From Primula veris (taxonomy: Eukaryota; Streptophyta; Magnoliopsida; Ericales; Primulaceae), in assembly GCA_963682055.1 (NCBI GenBank), contig OY821743.1, positions 34,210,702 through 34,274,701 of the forward strand: a stretch of DNA of 64,000 nt, read 5' to 3'. The translations under genes were made by a program, and so were the position numbers. Within the stretch, counting starts at the first letter, position 1; the number at the start of each line of letters is the position of its first letter. The notes below the pieces were generated by a model. The model worked only from the letters and a program-made list of their open reading frames with translations, was not told the origin of the DNA and searched no databases. This document shows positions 46,155 to 57,216 of this stretch, one piece after another.

Positions 46155-46445
46155 ATGGGATGTTTTGATTGTTTTGGGGGAGTAAGTGAAGAGAGAAAAG
46201 AAGAAGAAAGGCTAGCCTCCATTGAAGCTCGTTCTAGAGCTGCCCAAGCAGCTGAAAAAAGGCACTTTCTCTCTCTACACATACATATATTTCTATATAT
46301 ATATGTACATATAAATATAGCTATGGATTCTTGTTAATTTAAATTCGAAACATTTGTGACTGTTATGGATTCTTGTTAGTTTCTATGTGGGAAAAAAGGG
46401 TTAATTTTTTTATTATATATTAATAGTAGTAGAAAGTTTAGAATA

Positions 46446-46486
<41 letters not shown>

Positions 46487-49400
46487 TGTTATCCACGCGT
46501 TGCGTGTGATATGATCGTAATATATTTTATTCCAAACATAATATTCAGATTTAGTATCACTTACTGTAGTTATGCAGTTTAAAATGAATTGTTAATTAAT
46601 TTAGGCTACATCCGTAATTAGTAAAATATAGTGAGGATAAATTGTTAATTAATTAGATTAGGTACATTGATAATTATTAAAATAGAGTGAGGGTATTTTT
46701 AGAAAATTTGGGCAAAATTTGGAAGTCTCAACTTTTCTTGAGTTTGCTTATATATTAATAGTATGATATATAGATATCTGGTTTGATCTGATCTAAATTT
46801 ATATGCTTTGCAAGTAACAACTGGTCAAATTTTGTTTGTGTTAAAGTGTCTTGTTAATTTGAATTCGAAACATTTGTGACTATTATAGATTCTTGTTAGT
46901 TTCTATGTGGGAAAAGAAAAAAAGGGAAGATTTTTATATATTATTACTTAGCAGGAAGTGTAGATAGAAATTTAGGATATTTTTTGCAAGGAATGATACT
47001 TATTTAAGTTGTGAAGCTATTCGAACAATTTGGTAGCTATTTTGTTTGATCTGGTCTACATTTACATGCTTTGCAAGTAGTTAATGATCAAAGTTTGTTT
47101 GTATTAAATGTCTCTGGTTAATTTGAATTCGAAACATTTGTGACTATGATGGATTCTTGTTAGTTTCTATGTGGAAAAAGAAAACAGGGAAGTTTTTGTA
47201 TATTCATACCAGTGTTTTTACAAAGGCAAAATCATAGCCAATTCGTTTTTTGCAAAAGCTACGTGAAAATCACAAAAGAGTAAGCTTTTAGCGGCCTAAA
47301 AAGCGGAAAAGCGAGGTTTTTAAGCTTTGAATTGAGCTTTTATCTAGCTTTTTTTTTTTTACTGCGAAGCACTTTTTTAAAAAACAATGATATTAATATT
47401 AAGAACTAGGAAGTTTAAATAGAGATTTAAGAACTTTAGCTTTGATATGGTGAGTGATTGCAAGGAAATAGGAATGATACTTATTTAAGTTTGAGAGGCC
47501 TAACTTACCCAAATTAAAAGTTTGAGAGGTCTATGAAGCCAGTTACTCTGAAAATGACGCACCCAATATTTTGGGTAGACACCGGTACTTACATGTTTAA
47601 TATATACTAATTAGGAGATATTATTAGGTACAGATTATGTCATATACGACAATAAGATATCATGAAGTATGTATGAGACGTTTTGAGAGTGTTTTGAGTT
47701 TTTTTCTGTATTATTCTCTTCCTATTTTGCTCTGAGGTTGTATAAAGAAACGCTAACCACCTCCAGTACCTGTACTGTTAAAATTTCTAAATCAATGAAC
47801 TCCCGTACCCATACCCTGTAGGCCTATACCCGTATGCCGTACCCCATAGCCGTGTAACCGTGTTGGTGCTTCCTAGCGAGAGACTATTCAAATAATTCCT
47901 CGACTGTATTTGTTTGAATTAAGGATTGAACAGATTTAAGAAAAGTGACAGATCACAGGAGCTAATTCCCAATCACCCTATGTACCATAATTAAAGTTTA
48001 GTACAAAGTTTGCGACTTTATTGATAAAAACCGAGGTTAAAGTCTGTTTTAAAATAAGTCGTGAATGCTCAATGATGTTTCCCTCTTCTTTCTTTATGTG
48101 TTTATCATTTGATACTCAACGAGAGTTAAACAAAAAAGACAAGTTGGTGTTTTCTCTAGATGAAGTCCAAACATATGTACTAAACATTAACTATCCCTAA
48201 ATAAATAATTCTCTCTCTCTCTCTCTCTCTCTTTTCTCCCCTTATGTTGTGAAACTACATTTATATGCTTTGTAAATAGAAGATGATCAAAATTTGTATG
48301 CCTTAAATGTCACTTCTGCATAACATAAGTGATACTGATTAGTCAATGGCGGTTTAATTAAGGCATATCTTAACTTCTGTGTTGCAAAAGTGGAAGCTTT
48401 TTTTATCTTACTTGTGGGAAAATTAGAGATTTTGGGAATTTTAGCGCAAGTATGGTGAGTTATTTGTAAGGAGGGATACTGATGTTTAGACAATATCTTA
48501 ATTCTCTTTCTTCAGGTAAGCATTAAATAGTTTACTTGAAGTTACGAATTGCAAGAACATATCTTGAAATACAGTTAAGACAATAAAACCAACTCAGTAA
48601 GCTAATCCTCAACTAGCTTAAGTGCCTAACCATAAAACATAAATAGTACTTCAAAATTTGAAGTACTAGTCATAGGAAATAAGCCTACACCATAACGTGA
48701 TCTACGGAAAAGCCACTTATTTAGTCCTAAATCATCAAAAAAGGCATGTATTAGAACATGTTAAAACCTCACTGTTGGGTAAGGCTCTCGACCTCTTTAA
48801 GCTTTCTTTCTAATTTCTTTGTTCTATCATTTAGACACAATAGTACTGTGTATATTTTGTTCCATGCCCAAGCAGGAGAAATGTGTATAATGTAATTACT
48901 GATAGAGAGATGCAAGTAAAATACCATGGGAAATGAGTGTGATTATGTTGGAAATGATTCTTCTGATTATACCAGTCAAGAGTTCTATTTTCCGTTTTGC
49001 TATAATTTAGCTATTGCATCCTCCAAAATATCGACGTGTCATAGAAGTAATCCATACACTTCCCATTTATAGACTTATAGTTAACAAAACTAAGGAGCGG
49101 CAGATATTTCCATATATAGGCACACAAATGAGAATTTTGAAAACACCCAGCCTATTAGTTTTTTCGGTTTTCTAAATTAAATGGTAAACAGCTATAACAG
49201 AAAACATTCTGGTATAGATGCGTTGAAGTTTCTAATTTATGGTATTGAAATAATTGCAGACAAGAGCAATTCGACCAGTCTGCTGCAGGAAAAGCAGCTC
49301 ATGCACAACAAGCAGCTATTGCAAAACAATCTGCAAATCCTAATAAAGGTGAAGCAGTTCTTAAGGTATTACCCAAACACCATATATATATATATTACAT

Positions 49401-49569
49401 GAATTAAGTTTGTGATATCCATACCTTTACTACAGAAAAAATAAATTTATCACAGTTCTGACATTTCAATCCGTTTAAACTAGTTAAAGTGAATTAGTTT
49501 TCACTAGTCACTCTTTCCGTATATTTAATATTTTCTCTTTATTTGTAAATGCAGTGGCAGATGGGTTAA
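46155..49569 (+). CDS. Small VCP/p97-interacting protein-like (SVIP-like)
   Basis: Exons 46155-46261, 49260-49365 and 49555-49569 encode 75 residues. The start MGCFDCFGG has Gly2 for N-myristoylation and Cys3/Cys6 for palmitoylation, as in SVIP. A charged alanine-rich helix follows (RLASIEARSRAAQAAEKR, then the QEQFDQSAAGK segment) and corresponds to a p97/CDC48-binding VIM-like region. The tail is KGEAVLKWQMG, the conserved end of plant homologues. SVIP-type proteins tie the AAA ATPase p97 to membranes and modulate ER-associated degradation; that role is inferred for plants. Intron 1 (2998 bp) starts with GC instead of GT (AAAAAAG|GCACTT), and only this donor gives the correct frame and conserved sequence. 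Exon 3 has five codons. A poly(A) signal lies at 49792. Confidence 0.86.
46485..46770. mobile_element. Dispersed repeat, copy 2 (Helitron-like, tentative)
   Basis: The copy starts with atccacgcgttgcgtgtgat, has gagtgagggtatttttagaaaatttgggcaaaatttgg in its middle, and ends ttatatattaatagtatgat. It is the same family as 42560-42870 and lies between the first two units of the intron repeat. Confidence 0.5.
48210..48232. repeat. (TC)n microsatellite
   Basis: About eleven TC dinucleotides lie in SVIP-like intron 1, upstream of the last ~250-bp repeat. Confidence 0.9.
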
Positions 49570-50125
49570 AATTCATGACTATAACCAGCTCTTATGATCC
49601 AGTTCTATTTGGAAAAAGTCGTCCTCTACCAAGTTGTATGATATTTAAAGAAAATTGCAATATAATTTAATTTCTGTCTTTCGAATTTCTTGTTCATACA
49701 ACATTTGTCGGCATTTCTTTCTTTTTTGCGTTAAGTCCTCCTTTGTATATTGTGTACCAGTGTGACCTCACACCTTGATCTTATATCTCTGAATAAAATT
49801 GCTTATTTTACTGCCTTCAATGGCCTTTTCCCTCCTCCTCACTATCCACAATCGTATTTTCTGGATATACTCATTTAAGATGCTAAATGAAGCAGGTACA
49901 AGAAAATAATTTCAAAAGTTAAATATACATTCTACACTCAATTAAAATCATTTATAGTCGAAGAAAATTAAATAACTCTCGGCATCAATTAGGCGAGAAT
50001 AAAGATAGAGTCCTGTATTCTTCTCCTCAAGACGGTAATCAGACTCACCATTATAAATTTAACTGCAGCTTCAATATACATCTCCCTCTTTACCGTGTAA
50101 TGTTTTTCAATATAAAGACTAGAAT
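49570..50125. other. Convergent 3' flanks of SVIP-like and NPGR1-like genes
   Basis: AATAAA at 49792-49797 is the likely poly(A) signal of the SVIP-like gene. The rest is AT-rich 3' UTR and spacer; no other gene is seen. Confidence 0.5.
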
Positions 50126-53100
50126 TTATATATTCATTTTTTCGAAGCTTTGGACTGGAGCCGACATTTCCAGCTCGTGTGCAGCTTGAAAAAACTCAGC
50201 TGCTTGTTGTACGGACCCTTCTTCCTTAGCAATCAACCCTAAATTATACCAAACTTCGTAATTTGTAGGCTCCGCTCGAAGAGCATTCATTAGAAAGCTT
50301 CTTGAGATGGAGAGATTTTTTGTACCCATTTTCATCAGAATTGCACCGGTTGAGACCATAGCAGGTACAAAATCTGGTTTTATTGATAGCGCCAATGCAT
50401 AGGCTGCTATAGCTTCTTTATACTTGTCTTGAGCTTCTAACAACGTACCTGTCATTGTGCTTAAAAGGGTTAGTTGTGTTTGCTTGTTGACATTCCAGTT
50501 TTTCAACTTTGTTTTCTATTTCAGTGGCTAGAAACAGTGGTACTTTTAAATTGACTAATGCTCTTCATATGATACTTGTTCTAGTTTAAAACTCTCATTT
50601 TCGCCAGCTACTTCTGAACTTGTGGAAACAGTTGTTATGCTTTAGATAAAGTTGATGTTCAATATGCTAAAATATAATTTCCAACATTATTCTAGGTTCC
50701 GAACCTGTTATTTGCCAACTTTCAAGGGAGTGTGCTTGGATTGATTTGGCTTTGTTTAAACTGCTTTCTGCATCATGCCATGACTCGAGATCGGTGAATA
50801 TCTTTCCTAAATCTTGCCAAACTTTCATTTCCAATACTTTTCCCTGTAGAATCAGAAACAAAAAAGAACCTTAAAATTTCATTATGAAATCTACATGAAA
50901 TAATTCTGAATCCCTAAGAAAAGAAAGATGCACCCTTATAATGAGGATAAGTGGAATGCCATGGTTATGGTCATATGGCAAGTAAAAACAACCACAAAAC
51001 CAACCAGTTTAATAATCAACTTTGAGACGGCTAATAGCATTGAATAGTCTTTTATTATAAAATGTATGGTTATACGCACCTCAGATTCTATAGGGGTTTT
51101 TCCTCTCTGTGAAATAAGAGCAAGCAGAACTTTGTAGACATCTAGTGCTTGCTTGGGTTTTTCTTGCGCTATTTGAAGAACCGCTTTTAATCTAAGAAGC
51201 TCAAACTGTTCAATCTTTTCACTCTCTTCCAGAGCCAAATCAACAATTGTCTCAGCTTCTTTGAATCTTTTTTCAGCCGATGCAATTAGCGCCAAAAGTC
51301 TCAAACCTTTAAATGAGCTCCCACCCATTATTTCACAATATTGCATTGCATTTTCGAAACCTTCTTTTAAATTCCTCTGCAGAGCATTCTCTAGCCCTAG
51401 ACAAAACAGAATCTCAGGATTTTCTTTATCCATCGATTTAGCATGATTTAGGTAATTTAAAGACTCATTTTGGAAAAGATTTCTTTCTGAATCGGAAAGA
51501 AAACCTCTTGCTGCATTTCCGTAACAAATTCCGAGACATTTATTTGCCTCTGCTAGAAAATGCATGTATTTATCCGTTGCTAAATCAACTGCTCTTTGAG
51601 CAAACTCAATCCCCTCTCGCGCAAAGTTTTGGTTTTTGGAACACAATTTTGCCCCCATCAAAAAAGAAAAGAAATGGGGCAATTGCTTAGCTTCGGAAGA
51701 TCCCACAGCTTTTCTTAGCAAATTCAACGCCGCTTCATCTTGGCCTGCAGCGGAGTAGCATAGAGAGAGAATATACCATCTCTCAGCTCGACTATAAACT
51801 CCCGGGAGAAGTTGTTCCACGCTCTGAGCTAACGACTCGAATTGTCCACATAACGATAGAGCAAAAGTGAGATGATCTAAAATCTCTTGATCCCACTCTA
51901 TTTCGCCGTAAAGGACCCTTTTCATGAGTAAAAGTAACAAGAGAATTGCTTCATCTGTGTTACTTTGAGGTTTGTTTGGACCATAAATTTGTAAATGAGG
52001 TGGGATGAATGATTCAACACCCCCGTAAAGTAGAATACACACCAAATCTTTTTGTATACTGGCTAAGGTTTGGGAACTTAAATTCCAGGGTTTGATTAAA
52101 GCCCGTCGATATGTAGTTATAGCCTCGCCGATAAGACCTGCTTTTATCCATAACTTTGGGAGTTGTTCTAGGGACTTATGAAAAATTTCTTGTAATTTAC
52201 TGACTTTATCAGTGTGTTCAGGCATGCCGTTTGGTAGTGCAGATTCTACTATGTCCAGAATTGTTTTGCACACCCCTGCAGCCTCTGAAAGAAAAATATG
52301 TGAAGTGGCTTACCTCAAAAACTTTTGAAAACTAAATTGTGATAAATATTTGCTGACACTATGGGAACTTGGCAAACTCCTTTTCACATCGGGTTTTGTT
52401 TCTACTTTGAGCCTAAAAACATTCTTGAAACTAGAGAATCAATACACTCAGCATTTCCCCCACAATTTTGTTTTTTGAACCAAAACCAAACACAACAGGT
52501 TTTCTGATGACCAGAAACTATTTATTACACCAATGTGACCTTTATTTTATCGCTATTTAAAACCGCCATATATACCTTTGTATCTTCCGAGTTTCTCTAA
52601 AGACTTCGCTTTGAGCAAGGTTGCCTCCATTAGCAGGCTAACAGAATGAAGTGACATTACTCCAAGGAGGGCATTTTCGTCTTTTAGGCGTGGTTTTCTT
52701 TGCCGGGTTCTTTCCATAATAGCCTTGGTAATTCTTGGTGACAAAGTGCTAATATCGATCCCACTGTAAACTTGCAAGGCACCATCAAAATTTCCTCTTT
52801 GGTACTCGAGCCTTCCCAGTAATGCCCTTGCTTCCTGCAATTAAGCGATTAAAATTCTTAATCAATAGTCAACTCAAAAAAGGAACTCCAGCAAAAAGCT
52901 ATATTGGTCTGACAAATTGGGATAAAGGGACCGTATTTCCGCTAGGGACTTGTTTGATTGCAGCTCAGTTTTCTCCCTTTATAATCAGGACCGCCTTTGG
53001 TTGATTAGCTTAAAAGCTGAACTTTTCTGTTTTTCTTTTGGCCTTATAAACCTAGAAGGTTTAAGCTGGATGTTTTTCGAACTCAAGATATTCAGCTTAT

Positions 53101-53721
53101 CAGCTTAAAGGCTGCAATCAAACTTCATGTGATGCCTTTAATTTTTAATTAGGCAAGAAGTCCAAAACATTTTCAGATAGATTGTACTGCCATCCATCCT
53201 ATCCTTATTTTGCTCATTTTTTGAATTTGTCAAAAAATCATGGGCTTCAAGCAACAGAGACACTTTCAACCATTTTGGGTGTTTTAGTTTTCAGAGACGG
53301 TGAAATTAACTTCTGCAAGCCAGAAATCCTGCAGTTTTCATGAAAATACACAAACGGACCGTTTCAAAAACCCTTCTGCATTATCAAATATATATACACC
53401 CTTCTGCATATCCATTTTATCAAAAACTGTAAACCCCTCTCGAACCAAACATACGATAGATTTTATGAACTTTCCTTAATAATAATAAATAGCCAAGAAT
53501 CAATCTGCAATATTTATTATAAATAAAACAACAGCCACCTCATAATTCAAGGATAGAGCTTCCTTGAGAGTTGACTCAGCTTCATCAACGCGTTCATCTT
53601 CAATTTTAGATTCCCAATCATAGTTCCTCGACGATGAAAAATCCCTTGTCGCTAATGACTCCGGCGATTCTATGTCAAAATCGTCGACCTTAAATTGCTT
53701 TCCGGAGCATGTACACAGCAT
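50126..53721 (-). CDS. NPGR1: TPR protein, NPGR1-like
   Basis: Exons on the minus strand are 53721-53539, 52834-52576, 52284-51080, 50843-50705 and 50448-50126. They total 702 residues and join in frame at GT-AG introns. The start MLCTCSGKQFKVDDF and the SPESLATRDFS motif match the N-terminus of the NO POLLEN GERMINATION (NPG1/NPGR) family, followed by EALSLNYEEARALLGRLEYQRGNFDGALQVY. Tetratricopeptide-like helices fill the protein, including ERWYILSLCYSAAGQDEAALNLLRKA, WHDAESSLNKAKSI, and ALSIKPDFVPAMVSTGAILMK in exon 5. The C-terminus ends ELEMSAPVQSF plus a few residues. Arabidopsis NPG/NPGR proteins bind calmodulin and act as scaffolds for the plasma-membrane PI4Kalpha1 lipid-kinase complex. 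Sequence similarity favours NPGR1 over NPG1 or NPGR2. Confidence 0.93.
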
Positions 53722-55985
53722 TCTATTATTCTTACCAAGAAACTAGTAGCTTCCTGAAGTTTCAAATTTAGAATTTTAATAATTTAACAATGTAGCAACT
53801 TTTCAACTAACTTGTTTCATGGGTGTTCAAAACTGCATTTGGAATTATTTTTGTGAGCTTTTTCACTTCCTTTTTCTTTAAAAGTTCATTAATTTCACAA
53901 GAAAGTTAAAAAAACACATTCACACAGAAAAAAAGGAAAGAAATGTACTATACATTGGAGTATTCAGAAAGAAAACCTGATATGGAGGTCTCTTGTAAGT
54001 TGTAACTACTCTACCTTTTCTCTTTCTAATTTTTTTGAAGGTTTTGGTTTGAACAAAAAGCTAAATGGAGAGCATGTGATTGAGGAGAACAAAGATTATT
54101 TGGTGTGTTGGGGATCTGAGTTGTGATGGGGCCCCAAGTTTAATTTTTTTTTTGTTTTATACTTAGTCAGTATCAATTTATATGTTATATACGAAATCAT
54201 GCGTAATTTTAACATGGTCTAAACATGTGATTAATTTTTTTTATATAGTTTAAATGTTAAACTATATGATATAATTTTAAAAAAAATTATTTCGACAATT
54301 TAATTATATGTTCAAATCCGGTCAAATTTACACGTATTTTCGTAGGGTAAATGTGGATACCTGCATTATTTTCACTGTTTTTAGAACAGTGTGTATTTTG
54401 AATGGCTAGTTGGTCGTAAGATTCCCTATGATATGTTTTTCCTTATTTGAAAATTTCGTTTATTCCATTTAATTTGTGCACTGGAGTATACTTTTTTTTC
54501 TTAATTAGAAAAGTCATCCTTTTTTAACGCATCTTACATAAGTCATCTATAGGACTCAGCATTTTAATTATTAGGAAGCAATTTCTAAGCAGCAGCTTGT
54601 TAAAAATTGTATTAAGCAAATAAGCTGAGAATAAGTTTGATTCATCATTCAGCTTAAAACTTTTAGGGCAAACGACTAAACCAATAAGAAAAATTTGAAG
54701 ATTTGGGTGCCATGTGTTAACTTATTAACTAACTAACTTAATTCCAATCTTAACTTAATTTCCATGTTATTTTAGTTGAAGATTTGAAGTAGACTCATTT
54801 TATGGTTAAGCATAGTTGTCATGAGGGGAAACGGAAATGGAAAATGAAACGGTAATGGAAATTTAAAACATGACAAAATTAGAATATTCTAAATTTTACA
54901 CCTGAAATAATAGAAAACGGAAAATGAAGCGGAAAACGGGTTACACGATTTTTAAAGGGGAAACGAGTTTTCTGGTTAAGAGGTTTTGTAAAATTATATA
55001 CTTTTCGCAAACACAATCTATTTGTTACTTCTCGAGATTTCATACTAGATTCGCCGAGAGGAGTTCCTTTCCTTTTTCCAACTTTAAGTCTTGTCATTTA
55101 TACTAATTTTAACCTCCCTTTGAATGGTGTTCATATGCAAATAACATCATTTTCTTCTTTGCCTATGTGTTACTCGGTTCTAGATCATGAATTACTTCTA
55201 TTTACCGTCTCTGTGATGAGGATGAAGACCAACTTACCAACTTCAAAGTATGTGATCGCCTTACACATATGGATGTGATATCACTGGGATGAGTCTGCCT
55301 TCATAGAAAAACGATACAACATCAAGCTGCCTGAGTATATTTCTCAAGATGATACGGTTTTTTTTTTCCAGAAGCCCAAGGACCTGAAGTAGTAGGATTG
55401 GTTTTCATAATAAAAATAAAGTAAAATATGTCGAAATTTACTGCATATACTGAACTCATTTGTTGGAACTTGTCAACTCGAAAAGGTATTTCATAATGGA
55501 AGTTTGTATTTAGAACTTTTTTGAGAAATATGACCATCGAATCAAAAGGCAGAGGATCAAGTGGCACAACAACTTCAGCAATGCACTTTTCGCTCTCAGA
55601 AGTGGGAATGTTAACAGTTTTGGTGTTAAGGAAAAGCCGCTGGAGGCCTAACTTCGACTCATTACTTTTGAAGGTTGTTCATATCCTGAAGCCAGCATTT
55701 TATAGCTCCGCTATAGTGGTGCATTTCAGAATAATCTTATAAAAAAAGCCTATAGAAAAAGTAGAGTTTGTGATGGCAACCCTGTGCACTTTTATAGCTC
55801 CCCTATGGTGGTTGTAATCGTTTACTGTAAGTTGTATTATCTTTTTCATAAAGGGCGACTTTACGTCTTTACGTTCCTGAATGATATTCAATCGATGTTT
55901 CGGGGTTGTGACGGCAATCATGTACCCCCTACTTGATAGTGTGGGTTACTTCCTAACTAATGTCAGTTATAATCATAGCAGTACT
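53722..55985. other. Intergenic, NPGR1 5' flank
   Basis: The NPGR1-like promoter lies at the left end. Purine-rich ggaaacggaaa-type repeats occur near 54820-54960. A minus-strand coding-like fragment at 55322-55650 is listed separately. No complete gene is supported. Confidence 0.4.
55322..55650 (-). pseudogene. Unrecognised coding-like fragment
   Basis: On the minus strand a continuous frame reads through LQRLFLNTKTVNIP, EKCIAEVVVPLDPLPFDSM and VIFLKKV. Its composition is more protein-like than the surrounding AT-rich DNA. It has no start Met in context, is stopped upstream near 55675, and loses coherence past about 55450. It could be a decayed gene fragment captured or left behind. I do not recognise the family. 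Confidence 0.25.
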
Positions 55986-56063
55986 GTTAGGACCAGATTT
56001 CTGGTCTAAATATTAATTGTGTCTATTGGTTTTCACTAAATAATCCTAACTGTTTGTTAAGTA

Positions 56064-56224
56064 CTAAGACAGTGTTGATAGGTTTCAAGCAATGTTGCAA
56101 CCTCAGTTACAACCTACTAAGACAGTAGTGTTAGGTTTCAAGCAATGTTGCAATCTCAGTTACAATCTGCTTAAGACAGCATTGGAGGTTTCAAGTAATG
56201 TTGCAACCTCAGTTGCAACCACAG
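56064..56224. repeat. Three ~53-bp tandem repeats
   Basis: Units at 56064-56116, 56117-56169 and 56170-56224 share taagacag, ggtttcaagcaatgttgcaa and ctcagttacaa. They lie in a block starting TGTTAGGACC (55986) that has a ctataaat motif downstream. This could be a solo LTR, but I found no matching end or target duplication. Confidence 0.6.
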
Positions 56225-56575
56225 TTCCAACCTGCTGTTCTGCAGGACTCTGTCTTGTTCTATAAATCTGCATAACTATTCTTTAATGATAATTATTTGT
56301 TTTAAAGTATGCAGGATATATTCTCATATGATCCTAAAGGTTTAGTATGCGTTTATTGAGAATATCAAAGTGGTAAGGAAAGATTTACTAAAAGATATAA
56401 AGAGATTAGTTATGTTTCCTTTACATAGATAAATCTATATCTCTATTCTTATACAAATCTTTATCACTTGTTTCAATCTTTGTTCCTTATCAATTCAGTA
56501 TGATATGTTTAAGATTGAATGAAATATGAAGTTAATGTTTCATATGTATATTTAAAGATATTATCTGATAGAACA

Positions 56576-57137
56576 TGAAAATTAGACCCGAATATTCTAT
56601 TCGGGTGATAGTCAACCCACTTTATAAATGGGTATCCAACGCTTAACTGGGTCATCACCTGCCTTTTATGGGATAACAAGACGTTACTACCAAAAGCCCA
56701 AGCCCACTCAACTGGGGACCCATGTCTGAAAAACCCCATGAGATGGAGACATTTGTCAACATCCTAGAAGGCATAGTTGCCTATAAATAGCCAACTACCC
56801 CTCCTAGAAAAGGACCAGAAAATCTATCCAAAAAATATAGAGAGAAGTTGAGAAAAGAGAGAAACTAATCAACGCACACCACTTCAAGAAATAAACCGAG
56901 AAAAGACAAAGCCGAGCACCGAATAAAAGGGGAGAAAGATCAAGACGAGAGATTAAATAGTCATATCGAGCACAATTGTAAAACCGAAATACTAATCCGA
57001 GCAAGTGTAATAGTCCGAATAAGGATAATAATCCGAGCAATAATAAAGATCAGGAAGTGTCCATTATTCACAGTTGATTTACTATTATATCATTGTTGAA
57101 AAGCCTAATGCGACCGACCAAAGTTATGGCTTTATCA
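56576..57137 (+). repeat. Probable 5' LTR
   Basis: The proposed limits are TG at 56576 (tgatagaacatg) and CA at 57136-57137, two bases before the primer binding site. TATAAAT at 56782-56788 is a plausible promoter. The region contains the short inverted motif acccgaatattctattcgggt near 56586. Without the 3' LTR the left limit cannot be verified. Confidence 0.45.
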
Positions 57138-57139
57138 AA

Positions 57140-57157
57140 TGGCGCCGTCTCCGGGAA
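57140..57157 (+). other. Primer binding site
   Basis: TGGCGCCGTCTCCGGGAA starts with the TGG that pairs with a tRNA CCA tail. TGGCGCCGT matches the 3' end of plant tRNA-Asp as used by several gypsy lineages; the later bases deviate, so the tRNA is not certain. Confidence 0.65.
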
Positions 57158-57216
57158 TCATCTAGTTCCCAACTAGTTTAGAATTCGAATACCAATACTC
57201 TGCCAGACGAGCGACA

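Larger units (their letters stand above)
46322..48490 (+). repeat. ~250-bp direct repeats in SVIP-like intron 1
   Basis: Diverged direct copies lie at about 46322-46440, 46795-47040, 47041-47225 and 48250-48490. Shared blocks are ttcgaaacatttgtgact, attcttgttagtttctatgtggg, and tacatttacatgctttgcaagta with a following gatcaaa. Unlike the F-box case, they contain no copy of the exon. Confidence 0.7.

Noticed and set aside
55986..56510. Solo LTR beginning TGTTAGGACC
   Set aside because: No matching CA end with a target duplication could be found; only the internal tandem repeat is reported.
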